This document shows positions 30,721 to 40,118 of a stretch of 64,000 nt of DNA, piece after piece (positions within the stretch are counted from its first letter, which is position 1; every line of letters starts with the position of its first letter). A program made the translations under genes and the position numbers. This DNA is from Streptomyces sp. NBC_00443 (GTDB lineage: Bacteria > Actinomycetota > Actinomycetes > Streptomycetales > Streptomycetaceae), in NCBI RefSeq assembly GCF_036014175.1, contig NZ_CP107917.1, positions 1,922,001 to 1,986,000 of the forward strand. The letters are read 5' to 3'. The notes below the pieces were generated by a model. The model searched no databases. It saw only the letters and a list, made by a program, of their open reading frames with translations, and had not been told where the DNA came from.

Positions 30721-33143
30721 ATGTCTCCACGGACAGGTCCCCGGCGCCGCCTCGGCTCCATCCGTCTCTCCCTGATCCTGCTGGCCCTGGTGCCCGGCGT
30801 CACGCTCGCCGCCGTCTGGGGCGTGACGACGATCCAGATGTTCTCGGAGGGCCTGGGGCTCCGGTCGCAGACCGGGCTGAGCAAGTCGACCGGGGCCATG
30901 GGCACGGAGGCCACGCTCGCGCTGCAGCAGGAGCGCAGCTACTCGGCCGTATGGCTGGCGTCCCGGCAGGAGGAGGCCCGCAGCGCGCTGGACGAGCAGC
31001 GCCGCAAGACCGACAAGGCCGTGGCCAAACTGCTCGCCCAGTCGGACGCGATCCAGCAGGCCCCCTCCCGGATCAGGGACCGGCTGTACTCGGTCGTCGC
31101 GTCGGTGAGCAGCCTGGAGTACTACCGGGGGCAGGTCGACAACCCCACCGACATCACCGCCGCACAGGCGCTCGGCCAGTACACGTCGATCATCGACGAC
31201 CAGATCCACGCCTTCCAGGAGCTCTCCCAGGTCGACGACGGCGACCTCACCTCGCAGGCCGGTCCGCTCGTCGCGCTGGAGCACGCGGCGGAACTGGTGT
31301 CCCGGGAGGACGCGCTGCTGACCCTGGCCTCGCCGTCGCGGACGATGGACGAGAAGTCGTGGACCGAGTTCGCGGAGCTGGTGAACACCCGCCGCTGGCT
31401 CGTCGAGGACCAGATCCTCCCCTCGCTGACGGGGAGCGCGAAGACGGAGACCGAGCGGATCCTGGGCAGCCCGCAGTGGGGGACCCTGGAGACCGTGGAG
31501 GACCGGGTGCTCGCGGCGCGGACGACGGCGCGCGGGGACGGGGACATCGCCGTCCCGGACGCGCAGAAGGAGTGGCGGGCCGCGCTGGTCAAGGTCTCCG
31601 ACGAGTACGAGGTGCTGATCCGGCAGCAGACGACCGCGCTGCTGCAACGCAGCGGCGACAACGCCCGCGGCCTGCTGATCAAGGCCGCCTCCCTGAGCGC
31701 GGGCGGCCTGGTCGCCCTGCTGGTGTGCGTCTGGATGTCGTGGCGGATCACGCGTTCGCTGTCCCGGCGCCTGCACGGCCTGCGCGAGGCCACCCTCGGC
31801 CTCGCGCAGGAGCGGCTGCCCGACGTGGTGGCGCGGCTGGAGCGGGGCGAGACGGTCGACGTGGAGCTGGCCACCCCGCCGCTGGACTACGGCCACGACG
31901 AACTCGGCCAGGTGGCGCAGGCGTTCAACACCGCCCAGCGCACCGCCGTGCACACCGCCGTCGAACTCGCCGACACCCGGCGCGGCTTCCAGAAGGTCAT
32001 CCTGGGCATCGCCCGGCAGAGCCAGAACCTGGTCAACCTCCAGCTCACCAAGCTCGACGCGCTGGAGCGCGCGCACCAGGACCCCGAGATCCTCAAGGGC
32101 CTGTACGAACTGGACTCCACAGCCAGCCAGCTGCGCCGCTACGAGGAGAACCTCGTCATCATCAGCGGCGAGCGGCCCGGCCGCAGCTGGAGCGAACCGG
32201 TCGCGCTGATCGACATCCTGCGCAGCGCCGTCGGCGAGGTCGCCGAGTACCGGCGGGTCGAGGTGCAGACGGAGGAGGAGGTGCACCTGGCGCCCCCTGC
32301 CGTGGCGGACGTCATCCATCTGCTGGCCGAGCTGATCGAGAACGCCACGCTGTACTCCCCGCGCCCGCGCCGGTCGGGGTGCGGGCCGCGATGGTGGCCA
32401 AGGGCCTGGCCGTGGAGGTCGAGGACCGTGGGCTCGGCATGTCCGAGGAGGACTACGACTCCTTCAACGCGCAGCTGGCCGAGCCCCCGCAGTTCGACGT
32501 GGTTGCTCTCGCCGACGACCTGCGCCTCGGCATGTTCGTGATCGCCCGGCTCGCCCAGCGGCACGGCATCGCGGTCACCCTGCGCTCCTCGCCGTTCGGC
32601 GGCACGACGGCGATCGTGCTGATCCCGCACGACGTCGTGGTGCGGGACCTCGCGGCCGCGGAGCCGGACGAGGTGGAGCACTCCGGTGCCGCCGAACCGG
32701 AGGAGCCCGTACGGGAGTCCCGCCCGGTCGTCCCGGCCCGCGCCTCGACCGCCCAGGCATCCACCGCGGCCTCCGCCCCCGCCATGCGCCGCGACGGCGG
32801 TCTCATCGCCCTGCCCCGCCGGGTGCCGCAGACCAGCCTGGCCGCCGAACTGCGCGAGGAGGCGCGGCCCACCGAGGAGAACGGCTACGAGGACTTCACC
32901 GCGGAACGAGCCGCCTCCTCCCTGGCCTGCTTCCAGCGGGGCACGCTCCAGGCCCGCGACGACAGCGACGACTGCGACGACGAGTCTGCGGACCCGCCCG
33001 AGCCGGCCGCGGACCAGCGGATCCCCGCCGCCCGCCGGACGCTTGACGACGTCGCCCCCGAGGAGCCACCCGCGGCGGACACCGCCGACGCAGCCGCGGA
33101 CTCCTCCCCCACGTCCTCCCCTTCGCCCGCCGACCGCTCATGA
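30721..33143 (+). CDS. cvnA: conservon histidine kinase CvnA (first set), frameshifted within the ATPase domain
   Basis: From the ATG at 30721, the protein has a transmembrane helix (about 17-40), a nitrate/nitrite-sensor-like extracellular helical domain (about 55-310), a second helix (about 318-340), HAMP-like and dimerisation helices, and an HATPase N-box 'LIENATLYSP' (N541). After 'tac tcc ccg' the frame runs out at 32541. The family continuation ('VGVRAAMVAKG', 'VEDRGLGM') lies in the -1 frame to 33143. Adding one C in the run 32357-32360 gives an 807-residue CvnA with an Asp/Glu/Ser-rich tail. CvnA heads a complex with CvnB, C and D that works like an eukaryotic GPCR/G-protein set. The stop overlaps cvnB by ATGA. 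Confidence 0.87.
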
Positions 33144-33574
33144 AGGACACCGCCATGACACGCCCCACCCCCGCCACCGACACCCAGCTAGACCAGTTGC
33201 TCACCGGACTCGTGGAGCGGGTCGCCGACGTCAACCACGCCGTCGTGCTCTCCGAGGACGGTCTGGTGGTGAGCAAGTCCACCGGGTTCCTGCGCGACGA
33301 CGCCGAGCGGCTGGCGGCGACCGCGTCCGGCCTGATGAGCCTCAGCAAGGGCGTCAGCATGGACTTCAGAGGCGGGCCGGTGCGTCAGGCACTGATCGAG
33401 ATGGCCAACAGCTATCTGATCCTCACGTCCGCCGGTCCCGGCGCCCACCTCGTGGTCCTCACCAACCAGGGCGCGGACGTCGGCGTGGTGGCGTACCAGA
33501 TGAACATGCTGGTGAAGAAGATCGGCGAGCACCTGTCGGCGGCACCGCGGGCCCATGTCGGCCCTGGCGCGTGA
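33140..33574 (+). CDS. cvnB: conservon Roadblock/LC7 protein CvnB (first set)
   Basis: The 144-residue protein has a Roadblock/LC7 fold: 'LDQLLTGLVERVADVNHAVV', then 'SEDGLVVSKST', then 'YLILTSAGPGAHLVVLTNQ'. It overlaps cvnA by four bases and cvnC by 20. Roadblock proteins in conservons bind the small GTPase CvnD, probably as regulators at the membrane. Confidence 0.92.
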   Translation: MKDTAMTRPTPATDTQLDQLLTGLVERVADVNHAVVLSEDGLVVSKSTGFLRDDAERLAATASGLMSLSKGVSMDFRGGPVRQALIEMANSYLILTSAGPGAHLVVLTNQGADVGVVAYQMNMLVKKIGEHLSAAPRAHVGPGA

Positions 33575-33935
33575 GGTGGCCGGAGACGATACGGCGGGCA
33601 GGCTGGTACGTCCCTTCACGCTGACCGGCGGCCGGACCAAGCCCAGCCGCACCGACTTCACGCTGATCACGACGGTGACGGCGGTGGATCCGCCGCCGGA
33701 GCGGGTGCCCCGTCCGCAGCCCGAGCAGACGCGGATCCTGCGGCGCTGCGCCCGGCCCATCGCCGTCGCGGAGCTCGCGGCCCATCTCGACCTGCCGGTG
33801 AGCGTGGTCGCCATCATGCTCTGCGATCTGCTGGAGGCGGGCCTGATCACCGTGCACCCGCCGCACCCCGTCACCCCCCGCACCCCGGACCTGGACCTGC
33901 TGCAGAAAGTGAGGGACGGCCTTGGCCGGCTCTGA
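33555..33935 (+). CDS. cvnC: conservon DUF742 protein CvnC (first set)
   Basis: The 126-residue DUF742 protein begins at an ATG inside the end of cvnB. Typical parts are 'RLVRPFTLTGGRT' near the N-terminus and the winged-helix-like 'PIAVAELAAHLDLPVSVVAIMLCDLLEAGLI'-type segment (about residues 67-97). It is of normal length, unlike the much longer copy at 49578. Confidence 0.9.
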   Translation: MSALAREVAGDDTAGRLVRPFTLTGGRTKPSRTDFTLITTVTAVDPPPERVPRPQPEQTRILRRCARPIAVAELAAHLDLPVSVVAIMLCDLLEAGLITVHPPHPVTPRTPDLDLLQKVRDGLGRL

Positions 33936-34509
33936 CACCACCGTGGAATCGGTCGCGCCGCCCGACACGGTCAAGATCCTCATCGCCGGCGGCTTCGGCG
34001 TCGGCAAGACGACGCTCGTCGGGTCGGTCAGCGAGATCCCCCCGCTGCGCACCGAGGAGCCCCTGACCGCCGCGGGCGTGGGCATCGACGACCTCAACGG
34101 CATCGAGAAGAAGCGGGCCACCACCGTGGCCCTGGACTTCGGACGGATCACCATCAGCCAGGAACTGGTGCTGTATCTGTTCGGTACGCCCGGGCAGCAG
34201 CGGTTCTGGTTCATGTGGAACGACCTGGCGATCGGCGCGCTGGGTGCCGTCGTCCTGATCGACGTCCGCCGGCCGGAGTCCAGCTTCGCGGCGATCGACT
34301 TCTTCGAGCGCCGGGAGATCCCGTTCGTCGTCGGCGTCAACGGCTTCCACGGCGAACACCCCTATCCCGCCGAGGAGATCAGGGACGCCCTCGCGCTCCC
34401 GGAGCATGTCCGGGTGCTGCTGTGTGACGCACGGGAGCGCGAGTCGTGCCGGGACGTGCTGATCGCCCTGATCGACCAGTTGATCGCCGACGCCCGGCAG
34501 GCGAGCTGA
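33922..34509 (+). CDS. cvnD: conservon small GTPase CvnD (first set)
   Basis: The 195-residue GTP-binding protein starts at a TTG (33922) inside the end of cvnC, behind GAGGG. G1 is 'GGFGVGKTT' and G3 is 'LFGTPGQQRF'; G4 is weak ('GVNGFHG' where NKxD would be expected), as usual for this family. It is the effector of the CvnA-D set. Its stop is three bases from the convergent M81 gene. Confidence 0.92.
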   Translation: MAGSDTTVESVAPPDTVKILIAGGFGVGKTTLVGSVSEIPPLRTEEPLTAAGVGIDDLNGIEKKRATTVALDFGRITISQELVLYLFGTPGQQRFWFMWNDLAIGALGAVVLIDVRRPESSFAAIDFFERREIPFVVGVNGFHGEHPYPAEEIRDALALPEHVRVLLCDARERESCRDVLIALIDQLIADARQAS

Positions 34510-34512
34510 GCG

Positions 34513-36045
34513 TCACTCCTCGGGGCCGGGAAGCGGCCGGTTTGCGGGTGCGACGATCCTGGCCGTGAGGTCGGGGCCGGCCATCGCGGGGTCGAAGGGA
34601 AACATGGGCCGGCGAATGCGGTGGTGGCCGAGCCGCAGCAGGTCCTGGTCGACGCCGCCCGGGGTAAGCGCCATCTTCCAGTCGGCGGCCATGGCGAACA
34701 ACTCGGGCTCCAGATAGCCGATCTTGACGATCACGACGTCGGCCGTGCGCGGGTCCAACTCCAGGTCGGTGAAGTCGCGTTCGAGGTGATACGGCTTCCG
34801 GAGCCGGGTCAGGATCACGTGCACGCTGCCCACCCGCAGCACGGCCTCCGTCTCGGCGTCCCGGTCGCCGTGTCGTACGGAGTGCACCACGCCGGTCATC
34901 GTGAGCGGCCCCGAGTGCCGGTCGTCGACCTCCGCGCCGGCGGTGACGGTGACCGCGGCGCCGACGCCGGCCTTCACCGCCGTGTCGACCGCGGACGGGC
35001 CGGGCAGGGAGGCGTACAGCACGACCGGGCCGGACGGGTCCTTGAACTCCGAGCGGTCCAGGACGTGTTGGAGTCCCCAGGTGACGTCTCCGGCGCCGCC
35101 CGCCGTGGGATTGTCGCCGGTGTCGCTGATGAAGTAGGGGCGGGCGCCGGCGGCGAGGGCCTCGTCGAGGCAGTCGCCGAGGGTGCCGGTCGGGGCGACG
35201 AAGGCGAAGTCCTGCCGGGCGTCCCAGAATCCGCGGGCGAGACGCTCGGCGCCTGCGGTGACGGCGGCCTCGTCGGGTCCGGTGACCACGACGGCGGCCC
35301 GGTTGCGCGGCTCGTCGGCCCAGGCGTACCCGACCCAGATCGCCGCGTCGGTCACCCCGTGGGTCGCTTCCACGTCCTCGACGGCCGCGTACACGCTCTT
35401 CGCGGGTTCGATACGGGTGGAGGTCTGCTCCCCGGCCAGCAGCACCGGCACCGGCACCCAGGCCTTGACGGGGCGGGGCGCGCCGCTCGCCAGGAGATCG
35501 ACGAGGTTGCGGGCGGCCCGCTCCTTGGTCTCCATGGCGTCCTCGTGCGGGGCCATGCGGTAGCAGGTGATCAGGTCGCTGAGGTGGACGAGCGGCCGGG
35601 AGACGTTGCCGTGCAGGTCCATGGAGGTCGACACGAGGACGTCCGGGCCGGTCACCTCGCGGACACGGGTCAGCAGGTCCACCTCCGCGTCCTCGAGCCC
35701 CTCGACCGTCATCGCACCGTGGATGTCGTACCAGAGGCCGTCGAGCGGCCCCAACTCCCGCAGTCGGTCGATGAGTTCGCGGGACAGCTCGGCGTACGCG
35801 GCCGCCGTCACCGTACCGCCCGGCAGCGCCTTGCCGACCAGGGCGCCACGCCAGTCGGCGGCGTCCCGCAGCGGCTGTCCCGGGGCCAGGAACGGGTAGC
35901 GGCCGAGGACGTCCGGTCCGCGCCGCGGGTGAAAGGCGGGGGCCTCGGTGCGGGCCGGGGAGAAGGTCGACGACTCGATGCCGAGGCCGGCGATCGCGAT
36001 GATGGGACGGAGGCGGGGCTGGAGCTGAGGCGAGGACTGGGACAT
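34513..36045 (-). CDS. M81 family metallopeptidase (MlrC-like)
   Basis: The 510-residue protein matches the M81/DUF1485 family: 'IAGLGIESSTFSPART' near the N-terminus, 'LWYDIHGAMTVEGLEDAE', 'SMDLHGNVS', 'CYRMAPHEDAMET' and a C-terminal 'ISDTGDNPTAGGAGD'. MlrC opens degraded microcystin peptides; most members have unknown small-peptide-like or cyclic-amide substrates. No signal peptide is present. It follows the ROK regulator gene by 15 bases and is probably co-transcribed with it, facing a dipeptide-type ABC operon whose imported substrate it may cleave. Confidence 0.87.
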   Translation of the reverse strand: MSQSSPQLQPRLRPIIAIAGLGIESSTFSPARTEAPAFHPRRGPDVLGRYPFLAPGQPLRDAADWRGALVGKALPGGTVTAAAYAELSRELIDRLRELGPLDGLWYDIHGAMTVEGLEDAEVDLLTRVREVTGPDVLVSTSMDLHGNVSRPLVHLSDLITCYRMAPHEDAMETKERAARNLVDLLASGAPRPVKAWVPVPVLLAGEQTSTRIEPAKSVYAAVEDVEATHGVTDAAIWVGYAWADEPRNRAAVVVTGPDEAAVTAGAERLARGFWDARQDFAFVAPTGTLGDCLDEALAAGARPYFISDTGDNPTAGGAGDVTWGLQHVLDRSEFKDPSGPVVLYASLPGPSAVDTAVKAGVGAAVTVTAGAEVDDRHSGPLTMTGVVHSVRHGDRDAETEAVLRVGSVHVILTRLRKPYHLERDFTDLELDPRTADVVIVKIGYLEPELFAMAADWKMALTPGGVDQDLLRLGHHRIRRPMFPFDPAMAGPDLTARIVAPANRPLPGPEE

Positions 36046-36060
36046 GGCTCCTCCTGCGGG

Positions 36061-37245
36061 TCAGGGGTGGGTGCCGGCGACCGAGTGCAGCGCGTGGGCG
36101 AGGGCCCGCTGGAGGGCGAACTGGCCCGCGCCGACCAGGCCGGCGTCCGCGCCGAGGCCGGCCCGTTCGATGACCAGGTGCTCGGTGACCAGCGGGTGGC
36201 AGCCCTCGTACAACTGGCTGCGCACGGCCGCGACGAAGGGCTCCAGGGTGGAGAGGATGCCGCCGAGGTACACGGCGTCGGGGTTGAAGAAGTTGACGTT
36301 GGCGGCCAGCACCATGCCGAGGTAGCGGCCGGCCTGCCGGACCGCGCGCGTGGCCTCGGGGTCGGCGTCACCGGCGAGGCGTACGACGTCCTCGGTGGAT
36401 GTCACCTCCAGGCCGCGCTCGCGCAGGATGCGGACCAGCGCCGCGCCCGAGGCGACCGTCTCCAGGCACCCGGTGTTCCCGCAGGAGCAGGGGATGTCGT
36501 GGGCGGCCTCGACTCGGACGTGGGTGATCTCGCCGGCCGCGCCCGAACCGCCCCGGTAGAGGCGGCCGTCGGCGATGACGCCGGCGCCGATGCCGGTGCC
36601 CGCCTTCACCATGATGGCCTGTCGTTGCGCGGCAGGGCGGACGCTGTGCTCGCCGACGGCCATGCAGTTGGCGTCGTTCTCGATGGCCACCGGGACCCCG
36701 AACCGTTCCTGCAGCCAGTCCCGTACCGGGAACCGGTTCCAGCCCGGCATGCGCGCGGGCAGTGTCACCAGGCCCGGCTCGACGTCGACCGGGCCCGGCA
36801 GGCAGAGGCCGACACCTCTGAGGGACTCCCGCCCGTTCCGCTCGGCGAGGCCCTCCAGCGTCTCGACCAGGCCGGGCAGCGAGGCCTGCGGTCCGTCGGC
36901 CGTCGCGAACGGCACCGTGGAGACGTCGGTGAGACCGCCACCTGGGTGGACGACGCCGACATGGGCGTGCCTGCCGCCGAGTTCGGCCGCCACGGCATAG
37001 CCGTCGCCGCCGCCGAGGCGCAGCACCTTGCGCGGCCGTCCGCCGGTGGACGACATGGTGCCCTCCTCGGTGACCAGGCCGTAGTCCAGGAGCTTGGTCA
37101 CCGCGAACGAGACCGTCGACGGCGCGGCGCCGAGCAGCTCGGAGAGCTCCGTGCGCGTGGACGCCTGCCCGGAGGCGAGGAGTTCGAGGATGCGCCGGGT
37201 CAACGACCCACTTTTTTCAGTCATGGACGAAGTTACTTCCGTCAT
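36061..37245 (-). CDS. ROK-family transcriptional repressor
   Basis: The 394-residue protein has an N-terminal winged helix (about 15-75, 'ASTRTELSELLGAAPSTVSFAV') and a ROK domain with 'GIGAGVIADGRLYRG', 'GAAGEITHV' and the zinc motif 'CSCGNTGCLETVASG'. ROK repressors sense sugars or their phosphates. An alternative ATG at codon 8 is possible. It is divergent from the ABC operon (152-base gap) and is the obvious candidate to control it and the co-transcribed M81 gene. Confidence 0.9.
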   Translation of the reverse strand: MTEVTSSMTEKSGSLTRRILELLASGQASTRTELSELLGAAPSTVSFAVTKLLDYGLVTEEGTMSSTGGRPRKVLRLGGGDGYAVAAELGGRHAHVGVVHPGGGLTDVSTVPFATADGPQASLPGLVETLEGLAERNGRESLRGVGLCLPGPVDVEPGLVTLPARMPGWNRFPVRDWLQERFGVPVAIENDANCMAVGEHSVRPAAQRQAIMVKAGTGIGAGVIADGRLYRGGSGAAGEITHVRVEAAHDIPCSCGNTGCLETVASGAALVRILRERGLEVTSTEDVVRLAGDADPEATRAVRQAGRYLGMVLAANVNFFNPDAVYLGGILSTLEPFVAAVRSQLYEGCHPLVTEHLVIERAGLGADAGLVGAGQFALQRALAHALHSVAGTHP

Positions 37246-37397
37246 CTGTGGTCGGGACAGCGAGAGTAGGCCTCGAAGGACCCCTTACAGGTATTTCCAG
37301 AACAGCAGAAACATACTTTTTACAGCGGCACTCCTGTTTCTTCGAACATGCGGGGCTTTCACTGACTGCACCTCGCTTCTGTCCCCTGAGGAGAGCC

Positions 37398-39155
37398 ATG
37401 TCCCCTGCTCGCACGAGACTCCTCGCCGCTGCCGCCGTCCTGTCCGCCGGCACTCTGCTGCTCGCGGGCTGCTCCGGGAGCAGCGGTACGTCGACCGGAT
37501 CCCGCGACTCCATCAACTACGCGCTGCCTGCGAACTTCACGCCGAACTGGATCCTGCCGATCGGTACGGCGGCGCATCTGAACACCAACAACATCTCCAT
37601 CGCGAACACGCTGTGGGAGCCGCTCATCGCCTACGACGGCTCCACCGGCGAGATCGCCTGGAACAAAGCCGGTTCGGTCGCCACCGACGCCGACTTCGCG
37701 CCCGACAACAAGAGCGTGCGGATCACACTGGGCGCCCGGCACTGGAGCGACGGGAAGCCCATCACCTCCCGTGACGTCCGGTTCTGGTTCGACCTCATCA
37801 AGGCGAACAAGACGGAGTGGGCGGGCTACAACCCCGGCCAGGCGCCGGACAACTGGACGTCCTTCAAGGCCGAGGACGACCGCCACTTCACCATCACCTT
37901 CGACAAGGCCTACAACCCGCAGTGGATGCTGGCCAACGAGCTGAGCTCCATCACACCGCTGCCGCAGCACACCTGGGACAAGGGCGGCGACGCCAAGCAG
38001 GTGTGGACGTACCTCAACGACGCCGCGAAGAACATCGGCGACTACGAGAAGAACGCCCTCTGGAAGACCATCAGCGGCCCGTACTCGGTCAAGTCCTACT
38101 CGACGGCCGGCAAGGTGGTCCTCACCGCCAACAAGAAGTACGACGGCGGCGAGAAGCCGGCCATCTCCACCGTGAACCTGCTCCCCTTCACCACGGCCGA
38201 CGCCGAGAAGAACGCCCTGCGCTCCGGCGGCGTCGACTACGGCTACATCGAGGCGACCGACCTCGACCAGAAGGAGAGCTTCACCGCGCAGGGGTACGAG
38301 GTGAAGCCGTGGTCCGGCTGGGCGATCACCTACATGCCATACAACTTCAACAACCCGGCGATGGGCGCGGTGTTCAAGCAGCTGTACGCCCGCCAGGCCG
38401 TCCAGCGCTCCATCGACCAGGCAAGTCTGGCGAAAGTCGTGTTCAACGGGACGGCGGTCGCCGGCTACGGCCCGGTCCCGCAGGGGCAGGCGTCCGACTT
38501 CGTCTCCCAGGTGCAGAAGGACAACCCGTACCCGTTCTCGACGAAGGCCGCCCGGGCGCTGCTGACCGGTCACGGCTGGAGCGAGCAGGGCGGGGTCATG
38601 ACCTGCACGAGTCCCGGGACCGGGGCTTCCCAATGCGGTGCGGGCGTCGCCAAGGGCACCAGGTTCGAGATGCAGGTGCTGTCGCAGTCCGGCTCGACGG
38701 TCACCGGCAACATGATGAGCGCGGTCCAGTCCTCGCTCGCCAGGACCGGCATCAAGTTCTCGATCAGGACCGCGCCCGTCAACTCGGTGCTGTCGCAGAC
38801 CCCGCAGTGCAAGGCGAGCCAGTCGATCTGCAAGTGGCAGCTGTCCTTCTTCGGGACGGCCGGCAGCTGGTACTTCCCCGCCTTCCCGACCGGTGACTCG
38901 CTGTTCCAGACCGGCGGCGGTTCGAACTTCGGCAACTATTCGAACCCGGACGTCGACAAGCTCATCTCCGCCTCCACGACGTCCAGTTCGACCCAGGCGG
39001 TCCAGGACTACAGCGCCGCCCTCGCCGCGGACCTGCCGGTGATCTGGCTGCCGGAGCCCGTCTACCAGGTCTCCGTCATCAGGAACGGCCTCGGCGGCTT
39101 CTCCCAGGACTCGCTCGCCAACTTCCACCCCGCGCAGTGGAAGTGGACCGGCTGA
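37398..39155 (+). CDS. family-5 (peptide/nickel type) substrate-binding lipoprotein
   Basis: The protein has 585 residues from the ATG at 37398 behind TGAGGAGAG. The lipobox 'LLLAGC' is at about residue 22. The mature SBP_bac_5 domain includes 'LWEPLIAYDGSTGEIAWNKA' and 'GARHWSDGKPITSRDVRFWF'. It is the receptor for the permeases and ATPase that follow. Four Cys in the C-terminal half may form disulfides. Family members bind oligopeptides, but some bind sugars or opines; with ROK and M81 genes here, an amino-sugar peptide or similar compound is conceivable. Confidence 0.92.
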   Translation: MSPARTRLLAAAAVLSAGTLLLAGCSGSSGTSTGSRDSINYALPANFTPNWILPIGTAAHLNTNNISIANTLWEPLIAYDGSTGEIAWNKAGSVATDADFAPDNKSVRITLGARHWSDGKPITSRDVRFWFDLIKANKTEWAGYNPGQAPDNWTSFKAEDDRHFTITFDKAYNPQWMLANELSSITPLPQHTWDKGGDAKQVWTYLNDAAKNIGDYEKNALWKTISGPYSVKSYSTAGKVVLTANKKYDGGEKPAISTVNLLPFTTADAEKNALRSGGVDYGYIEATDLDQKESFTAQGYEVKPWSGWAITYMPYNFNNPAMGAVFKQLYARQAVQRSIDQASLAKVVFNGTAVAGYGPVPQGQASDFVSQVQKDNPYPFSTKAARALLTGHGWSEQGGVMTCTSPGTGASQCGAGVAKGTRFEMQVLSQSGSTVTGNMMSAVQSSLARTGIKFSIRTAPVNSVLSQTPQCKASQSICKWQLSFFGTAGSWYFPAFPTGDSLFQTGGGSNFGNYSNPDVDKLISASTTSSSTQAVQDYSAALAADLPVIWLPEPVYQVSVIRNGLGGFSQDSLANFHPAQWKWTG

Positions 39156-39158
39156 GGC

Positions 39159-40118
39159 ATGGACACGCTCCTGTACCTCAGCCGCCGGCTCCTCCAAGCC
39201 CTCGCCGTGATCCTGATCGTCACGATCGTGGTCTTCTGCCTGCTGCACACCCTGCCCGGAGGCCCCGCACGCGGGATCCTCGGGCCGCAGGCGACGGCCC
39301 AGCAGATCGCCGCGTTCAACCACGAACAGGGGCTCGACCGGTCGCTGCCCGTGCAGTACGTCTACTACCTGCGCGAGTTGGCGCAGGGTGACCTCGGGAC
39401 GTCGTACACCCTCAACGAGGCGGTCTCGCGGCTGATCGAGCAACGGCTGCCGAAGACGCTGGTGCTGACCGTGCTGTCCGCGATGGTCGGGCTGCTGCTC
39501 GCGATCCCGCTCGGCATGTGGCAGGCGGTGCGGCGCAACAAGCCGGCCGACTACGTGATCACCACGCTGAGCTTCGTCGCGTACTCGACGCCGGTGTACT
39601 TCCTGGGACTGATCCTGGTACTGGTCTTCACCCAGACCCTGCGGTGGTTTCCCTCGCAGGCTCCCCAAGGGGACACGGTGGCCCAGGTGTTCGCCGATCC
39701 GGCGGCGCTGGTGCTGCCGGTCGTGACCGGGGCCGCGTCCATGGTGGCCGTGTTCAGCCGGTACATGCGGGCGGCGACGCTGGAGAACCTGTCCGAGGAC
39801 TATGTGCGGACGGCTCGCGCCGGGGGTGCGGGGCAGTACGCGGTTCTGTTCCGGCATGTGTTCCGCAACTCTCTGACTCCGGTGATCGCGATGCTCGGGT
39901 ACTACGTGCCGGTGCTGTTCGGTGGGGCGCTGGTGGTCGAGCAGCTCTTCAACTATCCGGGGATGGGGCTGTTGTTCTGGAGTGCTGCCCAGTCGTCCGA
40001 CTATCCGGTGTTGTTGGGGTGCGTGCTCGTTATCTCCGTCGCGACGGTTGTGGGGACGTTGTTGGCGGATGTGGTGCAGCGCGTTGTTGATCCGCGGGTC
40101 AAGGAGATGCAGGCGTGA
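39159..40118 (+). CDS. DppB-type ABC permease
   Basis: The 319-residue protein starts three bases after the binding-protein stop. It shows the DppB N-terminal helix ('LLQALAVILIVTIVVFCLL'), 'LPGGPARGILGP', six predicted membrane segments and the EAA loop 'VRTARAGGAGQYAVLFRHVF'. Its stop overlaps the next gene by GTGA. Confidence 0.93.
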   Translation: MDTLLYLSRRLLQALAVILIVTIVVFCLLHTLPGGPARGILGPQATAQQIAAFNHEQGLDRSLPVQYVYYLRELAQGDLGTSYTLNEAVSRLIEQRLPKTLVLTVLSAMVGLLLAIPLGMWQAVRRNKPADYVITTLSFVAYSTPVYFLGLILVLVFTQTLRWFPSQAPQGDTVAQVFADPAALVLPVVTGAASMVAVFSRYMRAATLENLSEDYVRTARAGGAGQYAVLFRHVFRNSLTPVIAMLGYYVPVLFGGALVVEQLFNYPGMGLLFWSAAQSSDYPVLLGCVLVISVATVVGTLLADVVQRVVDPRVKEMQA

